41,794 bases of DNA from DASTQL01 sp035462375. GTDB taxonomy: Bacteria; Actinomycetota; Actinomycetes; Jiangellales; Jiangellaceae. Made by a program: the position numbers and the translations under genes. The notes beneath the pieces were generated by a model that saw only the letters and a list, made by a program, of their open reading frames with translations, was not told the origin of the DNA and searched no databases. Each line of letters starts with the position of its first letter. The stretch's first letter is position 1. Location: NCBI GenBank assembly GCA_035462375.1, contig DATHUJ010000081.1:1-41794 (forward strand), written 5' to 3'. Below, piece by piece: positions 30,738-38,875 of this stretch.

Positions 30738-31604
30738 TCAGCCGGCGAAGGAGCGGGAGAGCAGGATCCCGACGGCGAGCAGGCCCACGGCGATGGCGGC
30801 CGGCATCGGCCACCGCCCGCGGCCGGCGCCGGCGAGGGCGGCCAGCCCGGCACCGGCCACGAGCGCGGTGATGCCGGCTGGCCCCGGAGGGCCGGGGGCG
30901 CCGAGGACCAGCACGGTCACCGCCGCGCCCAGGCAGGCGGCGGTTCCCGCCTGGGCCACCCGGTGGGGGAGTCGTTGGGGTAGCCCGCGCACACCGGTCT
31001 TGAGGTCGGTGTCACGATCGGGTAGGGCGTTGGCACCGTGCGCACCGACCCCGAGCAGGGCCGCGGCGACCACGATGTCGGCGGGCGGCCATGGCGACCC
31101 CGGGAGCGCGAGCCACACCACGAAGGGCAGGAGGCCGAAGGCCATGGCGTAGGGCAGCCAGGACCAGACGGTGCGCTTGAGCCCGAGGTCGTACGCATAG
31201 CCCAGGCCGACGGCGGCGACGTGAGCGGTGCCGGCCCTGACCCCGAGGGTGTAGGACAGCGGGATGCAGGCCGCCCCGGCCGTGGCGGCGGCCACGGCGA
31301 CCGTGTGCGGGGCCAGGTCGCCGGTGGCGAGCGGCTTGTCGAGGCGCCCGGACGCGTGGTCACGGTCGCGGTCGAGCCAGTCGTTGAGCCAGCCGATCGA
31401 GAGCTGGCCGGTGAGAACGGCTGCGCCGAGCAGCCCCAGCACGACGCCGCGCAGCCCGGCTCCGATGCCGAGCCCGAGCACCATCAGGGTGACCGCGAGG
31501 CCGGGTGCGGGGTGACTCGCGAGGACCAGCGCGAGGGGTGTGGGGCGGCGCCGCGGGATCTGTCCGGGGGGCGACGTATCCTGGTTGCTGGAAGGTCCCG
31601 GCAC
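30738..31604 (-). CDS. UbiA-family prenyltransferase
   Basis: 288 residues with about eight transmembrane helices. The first Asp-rich motif NDWLDRDRDHASGRLDKPLA (NDxxDxxxD) binds prenyl diphosphate through Mg, and the second is DRDTDLKTG. These are intramembrane aromatic or polar-head prenyltransferases; menaquinone, tocopherol-like or archaeal-type lipid substrates are all possible. No quinone genes adjoin, so substrate is unknown. The start is uncertain: GTG 31604 gives a short hydrophilic head then LALVLASHPAPGLAVTL; no good ribosome site. Divergent from carD with 144 bp between them. Confidence 0.85.
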   Translation of the reverse strand: MPGPSSNQDTSPPGQIPRRRPTPLALVLASHPAPGLAVTLMVLGLGIGAGLRGVVLGLLGAAVLTGQLSIGWLNDWLDRDRDHASGRLDKPLATGDLAPHTVAVAAATAGAACIPLSYTLGVRAGTAHVAAVGLGYAYDLGLKRTVWSWLPYAMAFGLLPFVVWLALPGSPWPPADIVVAAALLGVGAHGANALPDRDTDLKTGVRGLPQRLPHRVAQAGTAACLGAAVTVLVLGAPGPPGPAGITALVAGAGLAALAGAGRGRWPMPAAIAVGLLAVGILLSRSFAG

Positions 31605-31712
31605 CAGGTCACCGTAGCCCCGGCCCACGTGTGAGCATGTCCGACGTGCGTTTGTCAAGCCCTCATGTGGCCGCTGACCTGCGGAAACGCCTCCCTCGCC
31701 CTTTGCAGGGCG

Positions 31713-31721
31713 TGTTATCCT
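31713..31721 (+). promoter_or_regulatory. Extended -10 element for carD
   Basis: TGTTATCCT has the TGn extended -10 plus TATCCT (TAnnnT). It would give a 20- to 22-nt leader ending at ATG 31749, in which AGGA precedes the start. No good -35 is seen, as usual for such promoters. Confidence 0.55.
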
Positions 31722-31748
31722 GGTCACTGCGAAAGGGGACAGGAACAC

Positions 31749-32231
31749 ATGGCTTTCAAGGTCGGCGAGACGGTTGTCTACCCCCACCACGGTGCCGCCC
31801 TCATCGAGGCGATCGAGTCCCGTGTGATCAAGGGAGAGGAGCGGCAGTACCTCGTCCTGAAGGTCGCACAAGGTGATCTCACGGTGCGCGTCCCGTCCGA
31901 CAACGTCGACCTGGTCGGCGTCCGCGACGTCGTCAACCAGGAGGGCCTGGACCGGGTCTTCGAGGTGCTGCGGGCCCCCCACACCGAGGAGCCGACCAAC
32001 TGGTCGCGGCGCTACAAGGCCAACCTCGAGAAGCTCGCCTCCGGTGACGTCATCAAGGTCGCCGAGGTGGTGCGCGACCTGTGGCGCCGGGAGCGCGACC
32101 GCGGCCTGTCCGCCGGCGAGAAGCGGATGCTCGCCAAGGCCCGCCAGATTCTTGTCTCCGAGCTCGCCCTGGCCGAGCACACCAACGAGGACAAGGCCGA
32201 GACGCTGCTCGACGAGGTCCTCGCCGGCTGA
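31749..32231 (+). CDS. carD: CarD-family RNA polymerase-binding transcription regulator
   Basis: 160 residues. CarD binds the RNA polymerase beta subunit and stabilises open complexes, essential in mycobacteria. N-terminal RID domain: MAFKVGETVVYPHHGAALIEAIE, YLVLKVAQGDLTVRVPSDNVDLVGVRDVV; the helical C-terminal DNA-binding part follows (NWSRRYKANLEKLASGDVIKVAEVVRDLWRRERDRGLSAGEKRMLAKARQIL). All match. An AGGA ribosome site precedes ATG 31749. A terminator follows at 32255. The unit of paired repeats lies between carD and ispD, which are usually neighbours. Confidence 0.97.
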   Translation: MAFKVGETVVYPHHGAALIEAIESRVIKGEERQYLVLKVAQGDLTVRVPSDNVDLVGVRDVVNQEGLDRVFEVLRAPHTEEPTNWSRRYKANLEKLASGDVIKVAEVVRDLWRRERDRGLSAGEKRMLAKARQILVSELALAEHTNEDKAETLLDEVLAG

Positions 32232-32254
32232 CCCGCCTCACCGTAGGCCTGACG

Positions 32255-32277
32255 GCCCCCGCCCATGCGGCGGGGGC
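32255..32277 (+). terminator. Terminator hairpin after carD
   Basis: GCCCCCGCC (32255-32263) and GGCGGGGGC (32269-32277) form a perfect 9-bp stem with loop CATGC, followed by TGTTGCC. It stops carD transcription before the repeat unit. Confidence 0.85.
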
Positions 32278-32293
32278 TGTTGCCGTTCGTGTC

Positions 32294-32373
32294 CCCCATT
32301 GATCACGGCAGCCGCGTACATGGGTACCGCGCCAGGTGAATGCACCGCGGCGCATGCCCACTCGCCACGGCAC
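32294..32373 (-). repeat. Dispersed 80-bp repeat, copy B (left end)
   Basis: Left inverted end. With C it shares ATTGATC and GCGTACATGGGTACC, where D and E have AATGATC and GCGTAAATGGGTGCC-type text. The middle GGTGAATGCACC is a small hairpin within a longer imperfect stem. Confidence 0.9.
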
Positions 32374-32680
32374 GGCTGGGCGATGGGGTGGCCGCGTTCA
32401 CGGCGGCGGCGGCGCACCTGGGTGAGGTGATCCCCGTGTGCCCGCCGTGCCGGCCGCGGGACCTGAGCTGCACACTGATCATGGTGATGGCCACGGGGCC
32501 CAAGGTGGGACACCGTGGGCATGGTGTACGAGCCGGGGTTCCGCCCTCGGTGATGACCCGCGGATCGCTGCGCACCGAACAGCGGCTCAGCCGCACGCGC
32601 TGACTGGGAAGCGGCCCGTGTCCGTAGCCATTGACGGCCCGGCCGGTCCTCGAGACGCCTCCTCTTGGCAATCGTCGCGC

Positions 32681-32760
32681 GTGCCGCGGCAACTGGGCAT
32701 GCGCCGCGGTGCATTCACCCGGCGCGGTACCCATGTACGCGGCTGCCGTGATCAATGGGG
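32681..32760 (+). repeat. Dispersed 80-bp repeat, copy C (right end)
   Basis: Right inverted end, reading GTGCCGCGGCAACTGGGCAT to GCCGTGATCAATGGGG. Its outer end is 22 bp before the ispD start. Confidence 0.9.
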
Positions 32761-32782
32761 GACCGTGGCAGGATCGGGCGGC

Positions 32783-33490
32783 GTGACGGTCGCCTGCATC
32801 CTGGTCGCCGCCGGAACCGGTGAGCGGCTGGGCGCCGGCCGACCCAAGGCGCTGGTCGAGGTGGGCGGCACGCCCATCGTGCGGCGAGCTGCCGAGGCGG
32901 TCGCGGCGTCCGGTGTGGTGCACCACCTGGTCGTCGCAGCCCCCCTGTGGCTCGGGAACCACGTGGGCCGGCTCTGTGAACTGCCGGCCTTCGACGGGCG
33001 CGATCAGCTCGTCGTCGTGAGTGGCGGCCTCACCCGGCAGCAGTCCGTCGAAGGCGCGCTGACGGGCACGCCCGCCGAGGCGGACATCGTCCTCGTCCAT
33101 GATGCGGCTCGCTGCTTCGCCCCGCCGGCGCTGATCGCGCAGGTCGTCGCGGCCGTCCGAGCCGGGGCCGACGCGGTTGTCCCTGCCGTCCCGGTGGTCG
33201 ACACGCTCGTCGAGGTCGACGAGCCCGCTACGACCGTCGTCGGCACCCCGGACCGGAGCCTCCTGAGGGCGGTCCAGACCCCCCAGGGCTTCCGCCGCCA
33301 GGTGCTCGAGGACGCGCACGTCGCAGCGACCCAGCGCGGAGACCAGGACGCCACCGACGACGCCGGCCTGGTCAGGCGTCTGGGCGTCAAGGTCCACGTG
33401 ATCCCCGGCGCCGAGGAGGCCTTCAAGATCACGACCCCCCAGGACCTGGTCCGTGCCGAGGCCCTGCTCGCCGCCGGGCGGCTCGGATGA
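32783..33490 (+). CDS. ispD: 2-C-methyl-D-erythritol 4-phosphate cytidylyltransferase
   Basis: 235 residues, third step of the non-mevalonate isoprenoid pathway. CTP-binding loop ACILVAAGTGERLGAGRPKALVEVGG, then VLVHDAARCFAPPALI, VPAVPVVDTLVEV and the catalytic RAVQTPQGFRRQVLEDAH, with TDDAGLVRRLG after it. GTG 32783 is preferred with AGGA about 9 nt upstream; GTG 32765 is in frame too. It overlaps ispF by ATGA. In many genomes it directly follows carD; here the repeat unit intervenes. Confidence 0.95.
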   Translation: MTVACILVAAGTGERLGAGRPKALVEVGGTPIVRRAAEAVAASGVVHHLVVAAPLWLGNHVGRLCELPAFDGRDQLVVVSGGLTRQQSVEGALTGTPAEADIVLVHDAARCFAPPALIAQVVAAVRAGADAVVPAVPVVDTLVEVDEPATTVVGTPDRSLLRAVQTPQGFRRQVLEDAHVAATQRGDQDATDDAGLVRRLGVKVHVIPGAEEAFKITTPQDLVRAEALLAAGRLG

Positions 33491-33975
33491 CCCCCGCCAT
33501 CCCCCGTACGGGGGTCGGCGTCGACGTCCACCCGCTCGAGCGGGGCCGACCCTGCCACGTCGCGGGGCTCCTCTGGCCCGACGAGCCCGCAGGTCCCGCG
33601 GGGCACTCCGACGGCGACGTCGCCGCCCACGCGGCCTGCGACGCCCTGCTCTCCGCCGCCGGTCTCGGCGACCTCGGACGGCACTTCGGGACCGCCCGCC
33701 CCGAGTGGGCCGGGGCCGCCGGCACCGCCCTCCTCGCGGAGACGGCACGGCTGGTACGTGAGGCCGGCTACGAGATCGGCAACGTCGCCGTCCAGGTGGT
33801 CGGCAACCGCCCGCGCATCGGCACCCGGCGCGAGGAGGCGGAGCTGGCCCTCAGCACAGCCGCGGGCGCTCCCGTGACGGTGAGTGGCACGACCACCGAC
33901 GGGCTCGGGCTCACCGGCAGGGGGGAGGGCATTGCCGCGATCGCCACTGCCCTCGTCGTCAGCGTCACCCCGTGA
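33487..33975 (+). CDS. ispF: 2-C-methyl-D-erythritol 2,4-cyclodiphosphate synthase
   Basis: 162 residues. Zinc ligand motif GVDVHPL (Asp, His), HSDGDVAAHAACDALL, and the C-terminal GTTTDGLGLTGRGEGIAAIA. Forms a trimer that cyclises CDP-ME 2-phosphate in the isoprenoid pathway, acting two steps after IspD. ATG overlaps the ispD stop and its TGA overlaps the GTG of the APH gene, so the three are co-translated. ispE is not here. Confidence 0.95.
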   Translation: MTPAIPRTGVGVDVHPLERGRPCHVAGLLWPDEPAGPAGHSDGDVAAHAACDALLSAAGLGDLGRHFGTARPEWAGAAGTALLAETARLVREAGYEIGNVAVQVVGNRPRIGTRREEAELALSTAAGAPVTVSGTTTDGLGLTGRGEGIAAIATALVVSVTP

Positions 33976-35180
33976 CCGGGCGCCGCGTCACCCTCGTCCT
34001 CTGCACGAGGGACGGCGACCTTCTCGGCGCACTCCCGCCGTACGACGTGGACTCACCCTGGTGGCCGGAGGTCGCCCCCGTTGTCGAGGGCGCGAGCGCG
34101 CGGTACGGGATCGACGTGACCATCCTCCGGCGCATCGAGGACGGCTGGCCGCGCACGGTCCCAGGCGGCCGCGTCGCCTACCTTGCAGAGGTCACCGACC
34201 TGCCCACGCGGACGGCACAACTCCAGCACTGGCCGGGTGACCCTCTCGGACCCGCGCCGCTGCGCCAGACATGGGCCCACCCGGCTGGCCCCGAGCAGGT
34301 TCTCCGCTGGGCCGAGCAGCAGCTTCACCGGGCCGGCACTGCACCCACCGGCCCGTCCACCCAGGTCCGGACCTGGAACCTCTCCAGCCTCTGGCGCATC
34401 CCCACGCCCGACGGCGCCGCCTGGCTCAAGGTCGTCCCGCCGTTCTTCGCCCACGAGGGCCGCGTCCTCGAACGCCTCGACGCACCCGGCGTCCCAACGC
34501 TGCTGGCCGCTGAGGGCGCCCGCGTCCTGCTCGCGGAGATCCCCGGGGAGGACAAGTACGACGCGCCCCTGCCCGCCCTCCTGACGATGGTTCGCACCCT
34601 CCTGGCCATCCAGGTGCAGTGGGTCGACAGGCTCGACGAGCTGCTGGCCATCGGCGTACCCGACTGGCGGCCCGAGCCGCTGGCCGCGCTCGCAGCCGAC
34701 ACCGTCGCCCGCACCGCCCCCGAGCTCGACCGCGCCGTCGTGGCCCACCTCGACCACCTCCTCGCCGGACTGCCCGGGCGCTACGCCGCTGTCGACGCCT
34801 GCGGGATCCCCGACACCCTGGTCCACGGCGACTTCCACCCCGGCAACGTCCGCGGGTCCGGTGACCGGCTCGTCCTGCTCGACTGGGGTGACACCGGCGT
34901 CGGGAACCCGCTGCTCGACGACGCCGCCTTCACCGAGCGGCTGTCCGACGACGACACCCGCGTCGTACGGACGGAGTGGTCCGCCGCCTGGCGCCGCCAT
35001 GTCCCTGGATGCGAGCCCGACCGGGCTCGGGAGCTCCTCGCGCCGGTCATGGCCCTGCGCCTGGCCGTGATCTACCGGGGCTTCCTCGACCGGATCGAGC
35101 CCGACGAGCGGATCTACCACGCCGCCGACCCGGTGACCTGGCTGTGCCGCGCGGCCGGACTCGTCGCCTCCCGCCGGTAA
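33972..35180 (+). CDS. Aminoglycoside-phosphotransferase-fold kinase
   Basis: 402 residues in two parts. The C-terminal half is an APH-type kinase: LVHGDFHPGNVRG (catalytic loop with Asp and Asn) and LVLLDWGDTGVGNPLLD (metal Asp), with the N-lobe Lys in AAWLKVVPPFF. The first ~125 residues (TLVLCTRDGDLLGALPPYDVDSPWWPEVAPVVEGA...) are a separate domain with no Nudix box. Function is unknown; it is not evidence of antibiotic resistance, since the family includes many small-molecule kinases. Overlaps ispF and its TAA forms the cysS -10, so a link to isoprenoid or tRNA functions is only positional. Confidence 0.82.
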   Translation: MTGRRVTLVLCTRDGDLLGALPPYDVDSPWWPEVAPVVEGASARYGIDVTILRRIEDGWPRTVPGGRVAYLAEVTDLPTRTAQLQHWPGDPLGPAPLRQTWAHPAGPEQVLRWAEQQLHRAGTAPTGPSTQVRTWNLSSLWRIPTPDGAAWLKVVPPFFAHEGRVLERLDAPGVPTLLAAEGARVLLAEIPGEDKYDAPLPALLTMVRTLLAIQVQWVDRLDELLAIGVPDWRPEPLAALAADTVARTAPELDRAVVAHLDHLLAGLPGRYAAVDACGIPDTLVHGDFHPGNVRGSGDRLVLLDWGDTGVGNPLLDDAAFTERLSDDDTRVVRTEWSAAWRRHVPGCEPDRARELLAPVMALRLAVIYRGFLDRIEPDERIYHAADPVTWLCRAAGLVASRR

Positions 35181-35183
35181 CCT
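35178..35183 (+). promoter_or_regulatory. -10 hexamer TAACCT for leaderless cysS
   Basis: TAACCT then 8 nt then GTG 35192. The first three bases are the stop codon of the APH kinase gene. Confidence 0.5.
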
Positions 35184-35191
35184 TGGGCCGC

Positions 35192-36613
35192 GTGAGCCTG
35201 CACCTCTACGACACCGCGACCCGCGAGGTCCGCGACTTCGCCCCCCTCGTACCAGGGCAGGTCTCCGTCTACCTCTGTGGCGCCACGGTCCAGTCTCCTC
35301 CGCACATCGGACACATCCGCTCCGGCCTCGTCTTCGACCTGCTGTGGCGCTGGCTCCGGGCGACCGGGCACGAGGTCACGTTCATACGCAACGTCACCGA
35401 CATCGACGACAAGATCCTGGCCAAGTCGGCGGAGGCCGGCCGCCCCTGGTGGGCCTGGGCCTACGAGAACGAGCTGGCCTTCGCCCGCGCCTACGACGTC
35501 CTCGGCTGCCTGCGACCCACCTACGAGCCGCGCGCCACCGGCCACGTCACCGAGATGGTCGAGCTCATGCGGCGCCTGGTCGACCGCGGCCACGCCTACG
35601 CCGCCGAGGACGGGTCGGGCGACGTCTACTTCGACGTACGGTCGTGGCCCTCGTACGGGGAACTCTCCGGGCAACGGGTCGACGACATGGAGGCGGCGGC
35701 CGACGCCGACCCGAGGGGCAAGCGCGACCCGCGGGACTTCGCGTTGTGGAAGGGGCACAAGCCCGGCGAGCCCTCCTGGCCGACCCCGTGGGGGCCCGGC
35801 CGCCCCGGCTGGCACCTGGAGTGCTCCGCCATGGCCGGCAAGTACCTCGGCGACGAGTTCGACATCCACGGCGGCGGGCTGGACCTGCGCTTCCCCCACC
35901 ACGAGAACGAGCAAGCCCAGTCGCGCGCCGACGGTCAGGGCTTCGCCCGGCTGTGGATGCACAACCACTTCGTGACCACTGCCGGTGAGAAGATGAGCAA
36001 GTCGCTGGGCAACAGCCTGCTCGTCGACGAGGTGGTCAAGCGGGTGCGGCCGGTTGAGCTGCGCTACTACCTGGTCGCCGCGCACTACCGCAGCCACATC
36101 GAGTACTCCGACGAGGCGCTGGCCGAGGCCGCCACCGCCTACCGGCGGCTCGAGGGCTACGTGGAGCGCGCCACCGAGATGACCGGCGGGGTCGACCCGG
36201 CGCGGGGGATGCTCTGCGCCGAGTTCGCCGAGGCCATGGACGACGACCTCGGCGTGCCCGCCGCGCTGGCCGCCGTCTTCGACGTCGTACGGGAGGGGCA
36301 CCTCCTGCTCCCGGCGGGTGACGGTCCCGCGTTGCGGGGCAACCTCGCCTCCGTACGGGCGATGCTGGCGGTCCTCGGCCTCGACCCGCTCGACCCCCGC
36401 TGGCGTACGGCCGGGGCCGAGGCCGACCGGGCGCACGGGGCGCTCGACCGGCTGGTGCAGGCCGACCTCCGGCGCCGGCAGGAGGCCCGGGCTGCGCGGG
36501 ACTTCGCGGCCGCCGACGCGGTCCGCGACCGGTTGCGGGCCGCGGGCATCGCGGTCGAGGACACCCCGCACGGCGCGCGCTGGTCGCTCGCCGACGACGA
36601 GGGTGAGGGCTGA
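35192..36613 (+). CDS. cysS: Cysteinyl-tRNA synthetase
   Basis: 473 residues. Zinc ligand Cys29 in VYLCGATVQ, HIGH motif at 38-41 (PPHIGHIRSG), other zinc ligands in LECSAMAGKYLG and PHHENE, KMSKS loop in GEKMSKSLGN. The C-terminal anticodon-binding domain (RRRQEARAARDFAAADAVRDRLRAAGIAVEDTPHGARW) is complete. It is CysS rather than mycothiol enzyme MshC, since the C-terminal anticodon domain is present and length is 470 rather than 410. rlmB follows 3 bp later. Confidence 0.96.
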   Translation: MSLHLYDTATREVRDFAPLVPGQVSVYLCGATVQSPPHIGHIRSGLVFDLLWRWLRATGHEVTFIRNVTDIDDKILAKSAEAGRPWWAWAYENELAFARAYDVLGCLRPTYEPRATGHVTEMVELMRRLVDRGHAYAAEDGSGDVYFDVRSWPSYGELSGQRVDDMEAAADADPRGKRDPRDFALWKGHKPGEPSWPTPWGPGRPGWHLECSAMAGKYLGDEFDIHGGGLDLRFPHHENEQAQSRADGQGFARLWMHNHFVTTAGEKMSKSLGNSLLVDEVVKRVRPVELRYYLVAAHYRSHIEYSDEALAEAATAYRRLEGYVERATEMTGGVDPARGMLCAEFAEAMDDDLGVPAALAAVFDVVREGHLLLPAGDGPALRGNLASVRAMLAVLGLDPLDPRWRTAGAEADRAHGALDRLVQADLRRRQEARAARDFAAADAVRDRLRAAGIAVEDTPHGARWSLADDEGEG

Positions 36614-36616
36614 CGG

Positions 36617-37606
36617 ATGGCCGGCAACTCGCAGCGCCGCGGCGCCAAGCGCAACCCCGGGTCCAAGAAGGGTGCGGTCGTCGGCTCCGGCGGGCAGCGG
36701 CGCAAACAGCTCAAGGGCAAGGGACCGACCCCGCGTGCTGAGGAGCGGGTCGGCCACGTCGCCGCCCGGCGGTCCTCGGCTGCGCAGCGGCGGTCGGGAG
36801 CGGGGGACCGGCGCGACTCCGGGCGGGCGCGCGGAGCCGGCCGCTCCGGGGCGGCGGGGACCACGGAGATGGTCGCCGGCCGCAACGCCGTGGTGGAGGC
36901 CCTACGCGCCGGGATCCCGGTCAAGGTCATCTACGTCGCCGAGCGGATCGACTCCGACGACCGGGTCCGCGAGGTGCTGCGGACCGCCGCCGACCGAGGG
37001 TTCCCCCTGCTGGAGTCACCCCGCCCGGAGCTGGATCGACTGACCGGCGGCGCGGTGCACCAGGGCGTGGCGCTCGCCGTCCCCCCGTACGACTACGCCC
37101 ACCCAGACGACCTCGTCGCCCGCGCCCGCGAAGCCGGCGAGGTGCCGCTCCTCGTCGCCCTCGACGGCGTGACAGACCCGCGCAACCTGGGCGCGGTAGT
37201 CCGCTCCGCGGCGGCTTTCGGCGCGCACGGCGTGGTGGTGCCGGAGCGGCGCAGCGCGGGGATGACGGCGGGCGCGTGGAAGACCTCGGCGGGCGCGGCG
37301 GCCCGCGTACCGGTCGCCCGGGCGACGAATCTGGCGCGCCAGCTCCGCTCGTACGCGCAGGCGGGTCTCTTCGTCGTCGGCCTGGCGGCCGAGGGGGAGG
37401 TAGCCGTCGACGAGCTGGCCGCCGCCGACGAGCCGCTGTGCGTCGTCGTTGGGTCTGAGGGTCACGGGCTGTCGCGCGTGGTGACCCAGGCCTGTGACAC
37501 GACCGTACGGATCCCGATGGCCGGCGAGGTCGAGTCGCTCAACGCGGGGGTGGCGGCTGGCATCGCGCTGTACGCGGTCGTGCGGGCGCGGCGTGCGGCC
37601 GGCTAG
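36617..37606 (+). CDS. rlmB: 23S rRNA (guanosine-2'-O) methyltransferase RlmB/TrmH family
   Basis: 329 residues. A basic, disordered head (about 1-80, rich in Arg, Lys, Gly) is typical of actinobacterial RlmB. The SPOUT domain has the substrate-binding region MVAGRNAVVEALRAG, and the SAM knot motifs LVALDGVTDPRNLGAVVRSAAAFG, CVVVGSEGHGLSR and IPMAGEVESLNAGVAAGIALY. Consistent gene order cysS-rlmB in actinobacteria supports the call. ATG 36617 is 3 bp after the cysS stop. Confidence 0.92.
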   Translation: MAGNSQRRGAKRNPGSKKGAVVGSGGQRRKQLKGKGPTPRAEERVGHVAARRSSAAQRRSGAGDRRDSGRARGAGRSGAAGTTEMVAGRNAVVEALRAGIPVKVIYVAERIDSDDRVREVLRTAADRGFPLLESPRPELDRLTGGAVHQGVALAVPPYDYAHPDDLVARAREAGEVPLLVALDGVTDPRNLGAVVRSAAAFGAHGVVVPERRSAGMTAGAWKTSAGAAARVPVARATNLARQLRSYAQAGLFVVGLAAEGEVAVDELAAADEPLCVVVGSEGHGLSRVVTQACDTTVRIPMAGEVESLNAGVAAGIALYAVVRARRAAG

Positions 37607-37615
37607 GCCACGCAG

Positions 37616-37635
37616 CCGACCTGACCTCTGGTCGG
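37616..37635 (+). terminator. Weak hairpin after rlmB
   Basis: CCGACC (37616-37621) and GGTCGG (37630-37635) with an 8-nt loop lie 10 bp after the rlmB stop. The stem is only 6 bp and no T-tract follows, so termination is plausible but weak. Confidence 0.4.
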
Positions 37636-37645
37636 TGCACGTCGT

Positions 37646-37651
37646 TAGGCT
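37646..37651 (+). promoter_or_regulatory. Candidate -10 TAGGCT for acyl-CoA dehydrogenase gene
   Basis: TAGGCT with CTGACC at 37621-37626 upstream (19-bp spacer). It would give a leader of about 70 nt containing GAGGAG before ATG 37730. Confidence 0.4.
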
Positions 37652-37729
37652 CCGGAGCGGGGAGTCGCGGCGACCCCGCGGCCACCCGCCGTACCGTCCC
37701 TCGTCACCCCGCCCGAGGAGCCGCCCGCC

Positions 37730-38875
37730 ATGCCCGCCGAGCGCCTGCTGCCGACCCCCGAGTCCGAGGACCTGATCGCGCTCGTGCGCGAGATCGCCGA
37801 CGAGCAGCTGGCCCCGCGGGCCGACGCCGGCGAGGCGGCGGGGGAGTTCCCGCGCGAGCAGCTGCGCCTCCTCGGCGCGACCGGGCTGCTCGGGCTCCCG
37901 TACGGGGAGGAGTACGGCGGCGGCGACCAGCCGTTCGAGGTCTACCTGCAGGTGCTGGAAGAGCTGGCGTCCCGGTGGGCGACGGTGGCGCTGACGGTGT
38001 CGGTGCACACCCTGTCGTGCTGGCCGCTGGTCGCGTACGGGACCGACGAGCAGCGCAAGCAGTGGCTGCCGGAGCTGCTCGGTGGCGAGGTCTTCGCGGC
38101 GTACTGCCTCTCCGAGCCGCACGCCGGCTCCGACGCCGCTGCCCTGTCGACCCGGGCGACGCGCGACGGCGACTCGTACGTCCTGACGGGGACGAAGGCG
38201 TGGATCAGCGGGGGCGGGCTGGCCGACGCCTACACGGTCTTCGCCCGGACCTCGGACGACGGGCCGCGGGGGATCAGCTGCTTCCTGCTACCGGGGCGGG
38301 CGGAGGGGCTGTCGTTCGGTGCGCCGGAGCGCAAGATGGGGCTGACCGGCTCGCCGACGACCCTGGTCAACCTGGACGGGGTGCGGGTGCCGGCCGCGCG
38401 GCGGCTGGGCGACGAGGGCGAGGGCTTCACGATCGCCCTGGGGGCGCTGGACGGCGGTCGGCTGGGGATCGCGGCGGTGGCGACCGGGCTGGCTCAGGCG
38501 GCGCTCGACCACGCCGTCGCGTACGCGAAGGAGCGGCAGCAGTTCGGCAAGCCGATCATCGACCACCAGGGGCTGGGGTTCCTGCTGGCCGACATGGCCG
38601 CGGCGGTGGAGTCGTCGCGGGCGACCTACCTCGAGGCGGCGCGGCGGCGCGACCGGGGTCTGCCCTACGTCCGCCAGGCCGCGGTCGCCAAGCTCGTCGC
38701 CACCGACGCGGCGATGAAGGTCACCACCGACGCGGTCCAGGTCCTGGGCGGCTACGGCTACACCAAGGACTTCCCGGTCGAGCGCTACATGCGCGAGGCC
38801 AAGGTCATGCAGATCTTCGAGGGGACCAACCAGATCCAGCGGCTGGTGATCAGCCGCCAGCTCGCCCGTACCTGA
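37730..38875 (+). CDS. Acyl-CoA dehydrogenase
   Basis: 381 residues, FAD-dependent beta-oxidation enzyme. FAD/substrate signature CLSEPHAGSDAAAL, flavin-contacting TGTKAWISGGGLAD, then RRQQFGKPI-type text ERQQFGKPIIDHQGLGFLLADM, and the C-terminal block QVLGGYGYTKDFPVERYMREAKVMQIFEGTNQIQR. The catalytic Glu in IFEGTNQ is Glu364, as in short/medium-chain enzymes. The stop codon is immediately followed (0 bp) by the left end of the repeat unit. Substrate chain length cannot be told. Confidence 0.95.
   Translation: MPAERLLPTPESEDLIALVREIADEQLAPRADAGEAAGEFPREQLRLLGATGLLGLPYGEEYGGGDQPFEVYLQVLEELASRWATVALTVSVHTLSCWPLVAYGTDEQRKQWLPELLGGEVFAAYCLSEPHAGSDAAALSTRATRDGDSYVLTGTKAWISGGGLADAYTVFARTSDDGPRGISCFLLPGRAEGLSFGAPERKMGLTGSPTTLVNLDGVRVPAARRLGDEGEGFTIALGALDGGRLGIAAVATGLAQAALDHAVAYAKERQQFGKPIIDHQGLGFLLADMAAAVESSRATYLEAARRRDRGLPYVRQAAVAKLVATDAAMKVTTDAVQVLGGYGYTKDFPVERYMREAKVMQIFEGTNQIQRLVISRQLART

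Larger units (their letters stand above)
32294..32760. mobile_element. Gene-less unit bounded by inverted 80-bp repeats (copies B and C)
   Basis: Starts CCCCATTGATCACGGC and ends GCCGTGATCAATGGGG. The two ends are inverted copies that differ at about 3 of the inner 73 positions, closer to one another than to any other copy. The 307-bp interior (32374-32680) shows no convincing gene; short frames with many Arg/Pro there are GC-rich noise. No target duplication is visible. Looks like a non-autonomous (MITE-like) relative of the 38876-40150 unit. It lies between carD and ispD and covers the only gene-free stretch there. Confidence 0.65.

Noticed and set aside
32238..32714. 158-residue reverse frame inside the B-C repeat unit
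   Set aside because: It runs through both repeat ends, so the shared peptide MHRGAC... seen in several frames only reflects the repeated DNA. His/Arg/Pro-rich, no ribosome site, no domain.
33972..35180. Aminoglycoside resistance gene
   Set aside because: Only the general APH fold is supported. Context is housekeeping and the N-terminal domain is not that of known resistance enzymes.
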